A stretch of DNA of 47,941 nucleotides from Bacteroidaceae bacterium (GTDB lineage Bacteria; Bacteroidota; Bacteroidia; Bacteroidales; Bacteroidaceae): positions 1 through 47,941 of the forward strand of contig BLLV01000063.1 of the NCBI GenBank assembly GCA_011959205.1, in the 5' to 3' direction. The first letter of the stretch is position 1; every line of letters begins with the position of its first letter. A program made the position numbers and the translations under genes. Of this stretch, positions 1 to 8,539 are shown piece by piece. The notes beneath the pieces were generated by a model. The model was given only the letters and a program-made list of their open reading frames with translations, was not told the origin of the DNA and did not search any database.

Positions 1-36
1 ATGCAAACTGACAGTGTAAATTTAACATACCCACAG

Positions 37-70
37 GTTTTTCGGACTGACCCGTTTTTCGGACTGACCC
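37..70. repeat. Perfect 17-bp tandem duplication
   Basis: A 17-bp unit beginning GTTTTTCGG and ending CTGACCC occurs twice head to tail (37-53 and 54-70) with no mismatch. It lies beyond the terminator of the tRNA-Pro gene and no gene is visible here. Its role is unknown; replication slippage is the simplest explanation. Confidence 0.7.
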
Positions 71-104
71 CTTTTATGCTCTGTTAAACCGCCTCATTCA
101 GGCA

Positions 105-138
105 ACAAAAAAGGAGCTACGTTTTATCGTAACTCCTT
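105..138 (-). terminator. Rho-independent terminator of tRNA-Pro
   Basis: On the minus strand an 11-bp stem (111-121 with 128-138, one G-T wobble) closes a 6-nt loop and is followed by a run of six T. It begins 13 nt past the tRNA 3' end, as expected for a tRNA transcription unit. Confidence 0.85.
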
Positions 139-150
139 GATTTTCTATTG

Positions 151-225
151 TCGGGGTAGCGGGATTCGAACCCACGACCCCCTGCTCCCAAAGCAGGTGC
201 GCTAACCGGACTGCGCTACACCCCG
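151..225 (-). tRNA. tRNA-Pro (anticodon TGG)
   Basis: The minus strand folds as a 75-nt cloverleaf. The acceptor arm is CGGGGTG paired with TACCCCG, followed by discriminator A. The anticodon stem CCTGC/GCAGG encloses the loop TTTGGGA, giving anticodon TGG, and the T arm contains GGTTCGAAT. CCA is not encoded. The gene has its own promoter and terminator. Confidence 0.95.
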
Positions 226-268
226 AATCTTTATGTTTTTGCAGTTGCTTTGTTTCTCAAATGCGATG

Positions 269-299
269 CAAAGGTACGGTTTTTTTTTATATATGCAAA
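269..299 (-). promoter_or_regulatory. Bacteroidales-type promoter of tRNA-Pro
   Basis: The minus strand carries TTTG (299-296), 19 bp, then TACCTTTG (276-269). This matches the Bacteroides primary sigma factor pattern TTTG-N19-21-TAnnTTTG and lies about 45 bp upstream of the tRNA 5' end. Confidence 0.75.
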
Positions 300-383
300 T
301 ATTTAAAGTACTTTTTTTCTAAATCTTTTTCATTTTACCATTTATCTCATTGTAAAACAAACAATTAATATCTAAACTTTTTT

Positions 384-1715
384 TCATTCGCAACAAAGGA
401 ATTTCAACGTGAAACAACTCCCCTTCCCTATTTCACTACTTGCCGAGATACTTCCACCATGCAAATTCATGATTTGTTTGCATAAACTGAGTCCGATGCC
501 ACTACCCGTAGGCTTTGTTGTGAAGAAAGGAACAAAGATTTTATCCAACACTTCAGGAAGAATACCACTGCCATTATCACAGACAGAAAGGAAGAATAGA
601 TGTTTTTCTGGATCACCGTGCGTACTGACAATCACTTCGGGACAAGTTTGCTCCAAACAAGCCTCACTTGCATTCTTAAGTAAGTTGATCAATACTTGTT
701 CTATTTGTGAGCGATCCAGCATCAAAGTTGTTTCCGTGTTTTCCACCTTATATATATACCGTATATCTTTATTCGGAAACAGCTTTTTCATATCACCCAG
801 CAACTCACCTATATTTACCGGAGCCAGTATCGGAACAGACAGACGGGAAAGCTTACGATAGTTTTCCACAAAATTCAGCAATCCTTTACTTCTTCTATGA
901 ATAGTCCGCATGCCTTGCAACATGATGTTGTAATCTTTTTCATTCATACCGTTTTGCACGGCACGTTCACTTAAAGTTTCACTTAATGAAATAATGGGTG
1001 CAATGGAGTTCATTATTTCATGAGTGAGCACACGGATCAGCTTCTGCCACGCTTCCATCTCATTTTCCTCCAATACCGCATGGATATTCTTTAAACTGAC
1101 CAGCCGAAGTTCCGTACCATGGTGGGCGGAATATTCGGATACCGTAACTGCCAACTCCTGTATAACATCTCCTTTATGTATTCGTACCGTTTTAATCTCT
1201 CCAGGCTGTAGCGACAGGATTATGCCAGGAAATTCAGGATTTAACAGAGCCAGTTCCCTGACAGAATGAATACGATATCCGCACAAATCCTGCATGGCTG
1301 CCCGGTTCATCCAATGTATATCACACTGGCTGCCTACTACCAGCAAACTACTGTCAACAGTATTCAGCAATGTCTCATAATATTGATACCGCTCTTCGTT
1401 CTCGGACAACCGGGTACGGAACTCTGCGACAACATCATTTATTTCTTGTGCCAGCCGTTGCTCTGCACGGGTTTTGTGCTGGGTGGAAAAACTCAGTGAG
1501 AAATCAGCATAACGAATGCCCTCTATCATTCGCGATATCATACGGGTCGTTTTATGTTGCCATTGGCAAATATAAATGATGATACCTGCCATTATCAGCA
1601 GCGAAAACAACAGGCAAAAATAGAGTGAATGTTGATAAAACAGATATGCAGCTATAGCTGCGCCACCCATCAGCAGCATACAAGCTATCATCCGTAAAGT
1701 TTGTAAACTACTCAT
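384..1715 (-). CDS. Two-component sensor histidine kinase
   Basis: A 443-residue membrane histidine kinase. Two hydrophobic segments lie near residues 8-27 and 30-50, separated by only a few residues, so there is almost no periplasmic sensor and the signal is probably sensed in the membrane or cytoplasm. A linker and PAS-like region (about 105-215) precede the phospho-acceptor box LTHEIMNS (His232). The catalytic ATPase domain shows an N box with Asn348 (LLKNASEA), G1 motif DNGSG (380-384) and G2 motif GSGIGL (404-409). The start codon overlaps the stop of the upstream response regulator by four bases (ATGA), so the two are translationally coupled and form one cognate pair. This family pairs with NtrC-type regulators. 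The signal is unknown. Confidence 0.93.
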   Translation of the reverse strand: MSSLQTLRMIACMLLMGGAAIAAYLFYQHSLYFCLLFSLLIMAGIIIYICQWQHKTTRMISRMIEGIRYADFSLSFSTQHKTRAEQRLAQEINDVVAEFRTRLSENEERYQYYETLLNTVDSSLLVVGSQCDIHWMNRAAMQDLCGYRIHSVRELALLNPEFPGIILSLQPGEIKTVRIHKGDVIQELAVTVSEYSAHHGTELRLVSLKNIHAVLEENEMEAWQKLIRVLTHEIMNSIAPIISLSETLSERAVQNGMNEKDYNIMLQGMRTIHRRSKGLLNFVENYRKLSRLSVPILAPVNIGELLGDMKKLFPNKDIRYIYKVENTETTLMLDRSQIEQVLINLLKNASEACLEQTCPEVIVSTHGDPEKHLFFLSVCDNGSGILPEVLDKIFVPFFTTKPTGSGIGLSLCKQIMNLHGGSISASSEIGKGSCFTLKFLCCE

Positions 1716-3080
1716 AAACCTAATTTTTCAAGTTTACGATAAAGAGCATAACGGGTTATCCCCAAATATTCCGCTGCACGGCTCAAGTTTCCTTCGCTAC
1801 GTTTTATGGCACGTTCTATGGCATTGCGCTCTAATTGTTCCAGATTCAGCACCTCATCCGCATTCACCTTCTTTTCGGGTTGTGGCTGCAACATGAAATT
1901 GGCAGGCTTCAGCAGCGGTGAGTCCGAAAGGATAATCGCCCGTTCTATAGCATGTTGCAATTCGCGTACATTCCCCGGCCAATGGTAACGCATGAGTTTC
2001 TGCTTGGCTTCGCGGCTCAGTCCGTTTATCTCTTTCTTATATTTATGCGTATATCGCTGTAAGAAATAATCAGCCAGCAAGAGCACGTCCTCCCCCCTTT
2101 CCCGTAAGGGAGGAATGGAGATCTCGATCGTATTGATGCGATACAACAAATCTTGACGGAAATCGCCCTCCTCCACCAATTGCCGGATATTTGCATTGGT
2201 TGCACTGATCAACCGAACATCAATCGGAATCGTATCCGTTGTTCCCAAACGTGAAATCTGCCGCTTTTCTATGGCTGTCAGCAATTTGGCCTGCATAGGT
2301 AATGACAAATTCCCTATCTCATCTAAAAAAAAGCGTTCCTCCCGAAGCCACTTCCATACGTCCCGCCTTTGCTTTGCGAGCATCTGTGAAGGCCCCTTTT
2401 TCATAGCCGAACAATTCACTTTCAAACAATGATTCGGGTATGCTCCCCAAGTCAATCGTTATGAAGGGAGATTCACGGCGAGGAGAAAAATAACGGAGAG
2501 AACGGGCCACCAAATCCTTACCGGTTCCATTCTCACCTAATATTAAAATATTGGCATCGGTTTCCGACAATTTCCGGATGGTATCAAAAACTTCCTGCAT
2601 GGAAGTTGACTGCCCTATCATTTGAGGCATCTCCTCATCCTGCCCGCTCAAGGCTACCACTTGTTCTTTCAGTTGTCTGACCTCCTTGCGGGAATCACGA
2701 AGCTTGATAGCCGATGAGAGCGTAGCAAGCAGTTTTTCTTTTTCCCATGGTTTGGGGATAAAGTCGATGGCACCTGCCTTGATAGCCCGTACGGCTTTAT
2801 CTGTATCTGCATAAGCAGTCATAAACAAGACAATGGCCTGTGGGTCTAACTTCAATATCTGTTCCAGACAATCGAATCCTTCCTGTCCGCTGATAGCATC
2901 CCGGCGGAAATTCATATCAAGCAAAATAACATCCGGTTGAAAAGTGGTCATGAAATGTTCAATACGTGCAGGTTGGGTGGTGACTTTTATTTTTTCCACG
3001 TAAGATTCCAATAAAAGATTCAGTGCAAAGAGCACGTCTTCGTTATCATCTATAATCAATATTTTTCCTTTTGCATCCAT
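1712..3080 (-). pseudogene. Sigma-54-dependent NtrC-family response regulator, frameshifted
   Basis: Two overlapping reading frames together make one NtrC-type regulator of about 455 residues. The first part (from the start at 3080) has a receiver domain with acidic pocket Asp11-Asp12, phospho-acceptor Asp55 (LLDMN), Thr88 and Lys110, then the AAA+ domain with Walker A GENGTGK (182-188) and the sigma-54 contact loop GAFTDA (229-234). It then runs into a T8 tract (2332-2325) and stops as GGTLFFR. Removing one T restores GGTLFLDEIG, the normal Walker B motif, and joins the second frame, which carries the rest of AAA+ and a C-terminal Fis-type helix-turn-helix (NLSRAAEYLGITRYALYRKL). The break is exactly at the ATP-hydrolysis motif, so the unshifted product could not activate sigma-54 polymerase. 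Causes could be mutation, reversible slippage or a sequencing error. It probably controls the divergent export cluster. Confidence 0.9.
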
Positions 3081-3134
3081 CGTTTTATCCTTAATATATT
3101 ATATACGGATAAAAATGTTCTATCCGCTATTTTG

Positions 3135-3142
3135 CAAAGATA
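3135..3142 (-). promoter_or_regulatory. -7 element of the regulator/kinase operon
   Basis: TATCTTTG on the minus strand matches TAnnTTTG and lies 55 bp upstream of the regulator start codon. No good TTTG is seen at the expected -33 position, which falls next to the dyad at 3166-3179. Regulation of the operon through the dyads is therefore possible (inference). Confidence 0.5.
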
Positions 3143-3165
3143 TAGCTTTTTTTTGTGTGCTGTAT

Positions 3166-3200
3166 GTGCGTATCCGCACTATTTTTGTGCGGATACGCAC
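3166..3200. promoter_or_regulatory. Paired GTGC-N6-GCAC dyads, putative upstream activating sequence
   Basis: Two 14-bp sites, GTGCGTATCCGCAC (3166-3179) and GTGCGGATACGCAC (3187-3200), are separated by 7 bp, so their centres are 21 bp apart (two helical turns). They are also reverse complements of each other and could form a 14-bp hairpin with a 7-nt loop. They end 57 bp before the GG of a sigma-54-type promoter. The same arrangement recurs at 13333-13367, which argues for a protein-binding site, most likely for the adjacent NtrC-type regulator. Confidence 0.7.
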
Positions 3201-3256
3201 GTGGACCCCCTTGTTTGACAGTCCGCAAGCATCTGGTAAACAAAGAGATGAGACAA

Positions 3257-3272
3257 TGGCACGCTATTTGAT
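3257..3272 (+). promoter_or_regulatory. Sigma-54 (-24/-12) promoter of the export operon
   Basis: TGGCACGCTATTTGAT matches the consensus TGGCACG-N4-TTGCW except for A in place of C in the -12 GC. GG (3258-3259) and GA (3270-3271) are 10 bp apart, the required spacing. The predicted start of transcription is near 3283, about 50 bp before the first gene. A sigma-54 activator gene lies divergently next to it. Confidence 0.7.
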
Positions 3273-3333
3273 CAGTCCTTGATAACAATAAAGATAAAAG
3301 TACTAACTAGGAATAAAAACATAAAGAACAAAC

Positions 3334-4803
3334 ATGAAACTATATTGTATTATAGCACTCTCTTTTCTGCTCTGTCCGGGAACAGCCACAGCACAACAAG
3401 AAGAATCAATGACACTGAGTTTGCAACGGGCCATTGAAATAGCACAAGAAAACTCACCGGAGGCGCAGGCAGCCCGTCACACCTACCGGGCTGCCTACTG
3501 GAATTACCGTTTTTTCCAGGCGAACTATCTCCCCTCCGTCACATTAACCTCATCTCCTACACTGAATCGGGAAATAAATAAGATTACCCAACCGGATGGA
3601 ACAAACCAGTTTATCAAGCAAGATCAGTTAAGTACAGACCTCAGTCTGAAAATAAATCAGAATATCTGGTTTACAGGTGGTAGCCTGTTTGTAAAAAGTA
3701 CGACCCAACGCATTGATGAATTTGAGGACAATCTTACCGCTTATAACACCCAGCCCCTGGTGATAGGTTACGAGCAACGACTTTTTGGATATAATTCTTT
3801 AAAATGGGACCGTCACATCGAACCCCTCCGCTACCGGGAAGCCCGTAAAGCATACGCAGAGGCCTTGGAGCTTGTAGCTTCAGAGACCTGTACTCTTTTC
3901 TTCAACTTGGCCACCGCACAAACCAATCTCGACATAGCCACCTATAACTATGCTTCTGCCGACACCTTATACAGATACGCCGAAGGAAGGTATAATATAG
4001 GAACCATTACCGAGAACGAAATGCTTCAGCTGGAGATAAACAAACTGACCGAAGAAACCAATAGGATGAATGCCCATATCGAGGTGGAAGACCAAATGCA
4101 GACATTCCGTTCCTTCCTAGGCATTAACCGGAAGATAAATTTACGGGTAATTCCGGAAGACAATATTCCTCAGTTCGAAGTCCCTTTACAGAAGGCATTA
4201 CAACTGGCTTTCAAAAACAGTCCCGACCCCGATACGTATAAACGCAGACAACTGGAAAGCCGCAGTGCACTGGCTTCTGCAAAAGCTAATGCAGGTTTGA
4301 AAGCAGATCTGTATGTACAATTCGGACTTTCCCAGACCGGAAATAAATTTGCGGACTCTTACCGGAACCCCATGAACCAACAGTATGCCAGTATCGGCAT
4401 TTCTTTACCGATTTTGGATTGGGGACGCAGAAAAGGACGCGTCCGCGTAGCCCGTTCCAATGTAGACTTGGTGGATACACAGGCTGAACAGGGAATGAAA
4501 GATTTTGAACTGAATGTATGTAAAATGGTGCGCCAGTTCAATCTCCAAGCCTACCGCGTAGCTGTAGCCGCCAAGACAGACTGTACTGCCGACCGACGCC
4601 ACGATGTAGCACGCCGGCTCTATATTTTGGGAAAATCGACAATTCTGGATCTCAACGCCGCCATTACAGAAAAAGATACCGCACGAAGGAATTATATAAT
4701 AGCTTTGAAAACTTACTGGAGTCTGTATTATGGTCTTAGAAGTATGACGGGATATGATTTCCTCAGAAAAACAGAGATTTCATGCACGATCCCGAAACCT
4801 TAG
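3334..4803 (+). CDS. TolC-family outer membrane efflux protein
   Basis: A 489-residue protein with a typical signal peptide (cleavage after TATA of LCPGTATAQQ, near residue 20). It then shows the alternating long helical and strand segments of outer membrane efflux proteins, with repeated LQRAIEIAQENSPEAQAAR-like and LQKALQLAFKNSP-like helices that mark the two internal repeats (start near residues 30 and 280). It would form the trimeric outer membrane channel of a tripartite exporter. It is the first gene of the cluster and sits directly behind the sigma-54-type promoter; the HlyD-like adaptor follows after 79 bp. The family call is firm; the substrate is unknown. Confidence 0.92.
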   Translation: MKLYCIIALSFLLCPGTATAQQEESMTLSLQRAIEIAQENSPEAQAARHTYRAAYWNYRFFQANYLPSVTLTSSPTLNREINKITQPDGTNQFIKQDQLSTDLSLKINQNIWFTGGSLFVKSTTQRIDEFEDNLTAYNTQPLVIGYEQRLFGYNSLKWDRHIEPLRYREARKAYAEALELVASETCTLFFNLATAQTNLDIATYNYASADTLYRYAEGRYNIGTITENEMLQLEINKLTEETNRMNAHIEVEDQMQTFRSFLGINRKINLRVIPEDNIPQFEVPLQKALQLAFKNSPDPDTYKRRQLESRSALASAKANAGLKADLYVQFGLSQTGNKFADSYRNPMNQQYASIGISLPILDWGRRKGRVRVARSNVDLVDTQAEQGMKDFELNVCKMVRQFNLQAYRVAVAAKTDCTADRRHDVARRLYILGKSTILDLNAAITEKDTARRNYIIALKTYWSLYYGLRSMTGYDFLRKTEISCTIPKP

Positions 4804-4882
4804 CCGTATGACCGATACTTGATCATCAAGCATTTAAAAAGTATAAAGAAAGAAATAAACGTATCAAAAAGTATAAACTAAT

Positions 4883-6133
4883 ATGGATATAAAAATTGAA
4901 AAAAAACCGTGGTACATCCGCTATCGCTACTATATGGTAGCCGCACTGGCCTTCACGATCTTCCTTGTTTACGTGATAAGCCTTTCATTAAGTCCCCGCA
5001 AACTGCGTATCGAAACAGACAACATTCAGATAGCTGAAGTAAAAAACGACAAATTTATGGAGTATGTAGATGTGGAAGGACTAGTACAGCCCATCCTTAC
5101 CATCAAGGTGAATACTCGCGAAGCCGGCAGTGTAGAACGCATTGTCGGAGAAGAAGGGAATATGATGAAACAAGGTGACACGTTGTTGATCTTGACCAAT
5201 CCGGATTTGATTCGCTCCATTGAAGACCAACGTGACGAATGGGAGAAACAACGGATAACCTATAAAGAGAAGGAAATAGAGATGGAGCAAAAGAGTTTGA
5301 CTTTGAAACAACAGACATTACAGACGCAATATGAAATGGAACGCCTGCGCAAAAGTTTCGGATTGGACAAAGAAGAATTCAAGATGGGAATAAAGAGCAA
5401 GGCTGAACTTCAAGTGTCTGAAGACGAATATGAGTATAAACTGAAAAACACAGCGTTGCAAATGGAAAGCCTGAAACATGACTCATCCGTAACCCTTATC
5501 CGTAAAGAGTTATTAAGAAATGATTTGGAACGCGAAAGCAAAAAGCTGAAACGTGCGGAAGAACGGTTGAAAAGCCTGATAGTAAAGGCCCCGACTGGCG
5601 GGCAATTGAGTTTTGTAAAAGTGACTCCGGGACAACAAGTGGCCTCCGGTGAAAGCATAGCTGAAATAAAAGTGCTGGACCAATATAAAATTCATACTTC
5701 TTTAAGCGAATATTACATAGACCGTATCACAACAGGTCTTCCGGCTACCGTAAATCATCAAGGAAAACGTTATCCACTGAAAATCACAAAGGTAGTTCCC
5801 GAAGTGAAAGATCGCATGTTCGATGTAGATTTGGTATTTACGGGAGAAATGCCCGAAAATGTCCGTGTGGGAAAGAGCTTCCGGGTACAGATAGAATTAG
5901 GCCAGCCCGAACAAGCCATAGTCATTCCACGTGGGAATTTCTACCAGTCTACCGGAGGACAATGGATTTATAAAATAAATTCCTCAAAAAACAAAGCGGT
6001 GAAAGTCCCATTGACCATAGGACGCCAAAACCCGCTTCAATATGAAATTACAGAAGGTTTACAGCCCGGAGAGTTTGTAGTTGTCACAGGATATGATACC
6101 TTTGGTGACGCAGAAGAATTGATATTAAAATAA
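4883..6133 (+). CDS. HlyD/MacA-like periplasmic adaptor (membrane fusion protein)
   Basis: A 416-residue adaptor with one N-terminal membrane anchor (about residues 13-33). A lipoyl-like half motif follows (GSVERIVGEEGNMMKQGDTLL, near 75-95), then a long charged coiled coil (about 110-235), the second lipoyl half (SLIVKAPTGGQLSFVKVTPGQQVASGE) and beta-barrel and membrane-proximal domains to the C terminus. It would bridge the inner membrane permeases and the TolC-like channel. The next gene, a permease, starts 10 bp downstream, so the three components are co-transcribed. Confidence 0.92.
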   Translation: MDIKIEKKPWYIRYRYYMVAALAFTIFLVYVISLSLSPRKLRIETDNIQIAEVKNDKFMEYVDVEGLVQPILTIKVNTREAGSVERIVGEEGNMMKQGDTLLILTNPDLIRSIEDQRDEWEKQRITYKEKEIEMEQKSLTLKQQTLQTQYEMERLRKSFGLDKEEFKMGIKSKAELQVSEDEYEYKLKNTALQMESLKHDSSVTLIRKELLRNDLERESKKLKRAEERLKSLIVKAPTGGQLSFVKVTPGQQVASGESIAEIKVLDQYKIHTSLSEYYIDRITTGLPATVNHQGKRYPLKITKVVPEVKDRMFDVDLVFTGEMPENVRVGKSFRVQIELGQPEQAIVIPRGNFYQSTGGQWIYKINSSKNKAVKVPLTIGRQNPLQYEITEGLQPGEFVVVTGYDTFGDAEELILK

Positions 6134-6143
6134 AACGAGCAAA

Positions 6144-8519
6144 ATGAAAACATTAAAATATGCCTGGCGCTTCCTGATGCGCTCTAAATCATATACAGTC
6201 ATTAACTTGCTGGGGCTGGCTTTCAGCCTGGCCTGCTGCATCATCCTGATGCGGTATATTCATCAGGAACTGACGGTGGATGCGCATAGCATAGATCCGG
6301 AACACATCATCATTCCGTTACGGGATATAGAGGGAAACATTTTTCCGGGAAATTTGCAACAAGACGGCACTGGAACTGATTCGGTCTATATCCCCGAAGA
6401 CCACGTGATGGAACAATGCCGCATGGTAGTACAACAACAAGACAATGTGGTACACGAAAACAGCAGCTACTCCATGAACGTACTAGCCGTAGACTCCACC
6501 TTTTTCCACTTTTTCCGCTACCCCCTGATGACCGGAACAGCCAGTCTCAATGCTCCCGATGACGCTATCATCACCCGTCATTACGCCCACCGTATATTCG
6601 GCAAGGAAAATCCGGTTGGAAAAGTTTTGAAGTTTAACGGCAAAAGTGTCATCATTCGTGGAATGGTCGACGAACCGGAATGCAAGACATTGCTCCGGTT
6701 TGACCTGCTGGTATCGTTCAAACTGATGGACAACTGGCGACGTCTATACGCTTCTTTAATACGAGTTCTTCCAAGTGTGGATCCCAATGCCATCAACATG
6801 GTCAGCAATGTGTACCACAAGGACAGCCGTGGAAGCATGATACGCTGGAAATTTGTCAACTGGAAAGACTTTTATTGGGAGAAATCCATGTCTCACCATC
6901 ATGATTACGACTCTATTATGCAATTCGGGAACCGTACATACTTGTATATTCTTTCTGGCGTCGCCATGCTGTTATTGTTGGTTGGCATATTAAACTTTAT
7001 CAATATCTATATGGTATTCATGATGAAGCGTTCCAAAGAATATGGCATAAAGAAAGTATTCGGTCTGCAACGCCTGCCCTTGTTCCTGCAAATATGGATG
7101 GAGAACCAACTGCTGGCCGTCATCGCATTGCTGACTGCATGGCTACTGATAGAAGCCACACAGATACCCGTGAGCCACTTCATGAACGAAACAATAGAGT
7201 ATTCCGACTTCGACTGGCAGCTGTCACTGGGTTTTCTGTTGTTGCTGCCTTTGGTAACATCCATCTATCCCTACATTAAATACAACTACATTCCTCCTAT
7301 CGTATCTATCCGCTCGATAGCGACAAACCGTCATTCCATTACCGTACGCATGGCATTCCTGTTCACACAGTATGTTATCACAGCCTTACTTCTTATCCTT
7401 TCACTCTACTTTGGCAAGCACTTGGATTTCCTGCTAAACACCCCCACAGGATACCGGACGGAAGGCATTCTGCAAGCCCAACTATTACACGAGAATCAAA
7501 TCACTCCGGGGCCAAACCGTGTTGCCCGCCAGTTACGTATCAAACAGTTGTTGAACGAGTGCCCTCACATTGACTTGTGGATAACTTCAAATATAACGAT
7601 TCTAGGGGGCAACTCCATCTGCACCATCTTGAATGACAAAGATGTGCAGCAGTCCATGCCTACCTTGTTCATTTCCTCCACATTTTTCCAGTTCTATGAC
7701 TTGAAGGTGCTGGAAGGAGAAATTCCTGAAAAGTTTGACGGCTGGGCTGACTACAAGATAGTGTTGAACAAAGCGGCCATGAAAACATTTGGCTACAACC
7801 AACTGAAAGATGCTTTCGTACGAAGTGAAACTCCTCTTTGGGTGGTACGGACCCAGGACGGACAAATGGAAGAAGGCGGAACCAAACTGATGCCGGTCAT
7901 GGCGGTAATAGACGATTACTACCCGGGGCACTTGACAGAAGGAATAAAACCAATGGCATTCATTGTAGGAAGAACCGGTTACGGTGACAATTATCTGATT
8001 TCCATCAAACCCGGCAAAGAAAAAGAAGTCATAGAGTATCTGAAAAAGATAGAGAAAGAAATATACAATACTGAGGACTTCAACTATACCTGGCTGACAG
8101 ATGAAGTTCACAAACTTTATGCTCAAGACCGCCAAACGGCAAATGTTTACTTCGTCTTTGCCTTGATAGCGATCATCATCTCTTGTTTGGGATTATTTGG
8201 ATTATCCTTGTTCGACATCCGCCAGCGCTATCGCGAAATAGCCATCCGCAAAGTGAATGGTGCAGGAATGAAAGACCTTTACTCGCTATTGTTCCGCAAA
8301 TATATCAAAGTCATAGGTTGTGCATTTGTATTGGCTGTTCCGTTTTCCTATTATCTCATCTATATGTACACACGGGATTTTGTACTGAAAGTTCCTGTAG
8401 GTGCAGGGATTTATTTAGTGGCTCTGGTTACCATTTCCCTCATTTCATCGGGCACATTAATTTGGCAAATACACAAAGCCGCTAAAATTGATCCGGCAAA
8501 AATCATTAAAACCGAATAA
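6144..8519 (+). CDS. FtsX/MacB-like ABC transporter permease 1
   Basis: A 791-residue permease with no ATPase domain. A first transmembrane helix (about 20-40) is followed by a MacB-type periplasmic core domain. An FtsX block of three helices begins near residue 270 (YLYILSGVAMLLLLVGILNFIN). A second core region and a C-terminal FtsX block follow, with the coupling motif REIAIRKVNGAG between the first and second helix. The duplicated layout (core-FtsX-core-FtsX) is typical of large Bacteroidetes permeases. It needs an ATPase in trans, presumably the one at 13523-14197. It ends 20 bp before the next permease. Confidence 0.9.
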   Translation: MKTLKYAWRFLMRSKSYTVINLLGLAFSLACCIILMRYIHQELTVDAHSIDPEHIIIPLRDIEGNIFPGNLQQDGTGTDSVYIPEDHVMEQCRMVVQQQDNVVHENSSYSMNVLAVDSTFFHFFRYPLMTGTASLNAPDDAIITRHYAHRIFGKENPVGKVLKFNGKSVIIRGMVDEPECKTLLRFDLLVSFKLMDNWRRLYASLIRVLPSVDPNAINMVSNVYHKDSRGSMIRWKFVNWKDFYWEKSMSHHHDYDSIMQFGNRTYLYILSGVAMLLLLVGILNFINIYMVFMMKRSKEYGIKKVFGLQRLPLFLQIWMENQLLAVIALLTAWLLIEATQIPVSHFMNETIEYSDFDWQLSLGFLLLLPLVTSIYPYIKYNYIPPIVSIRSIATNRHSITVRMAFLFTQYVITALLLILSLYFGKHLDFLLNTPTGYRTEGILQAQLLHENQITPGPNRVARQLRIKQLLNECPHIDLWITSNITILGGNSICTILNDKDVQQSMPTLFISSTFFQFYDLKVLEGEIPEKFDGWADYKIVLNKAAMKTFGYNQLKDAFVRSETPLWVVRTQDGQMEEGGTKLMPVMAVIDDYYPGHLTEGIKPMAFIVGRTGYGDNYLISIKPGKEKEVIEYLKKIEKEIYNTEDFNYTWLTDEVHKLYAQDRQTANVYFVFALIAIIISCLGLFGLSLFDIRQRYREIAIRKVNGAGMKDLYSLLFRKYIKVIGCAFVLAVPFSYYLIYMYTRDFVLKVPVGAGIYLVALVTISLISSGTLIWQIHKAAKIDPAKIIKTE

Positions 8520-8539
8520 CTTTATAAAACGATAGAAAC

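Noticed and set aside
151..225. Genomic island attachment site at tRNA-Pro
   Set aside because: No integrase gene and no second copy of the tRNA 3' end were found in the window.
409..861. 150-codon open frame opposite the histidine kinase
   Set aside because: It lies antisense to the conserved catalytic domain, has no recognisable motif and is explained by the codon pattern of the real gene.
7602..8135. 177-codon open frame antisense to permease 1
   Set aside because: It has no family features and is a shadow of the permease frame.
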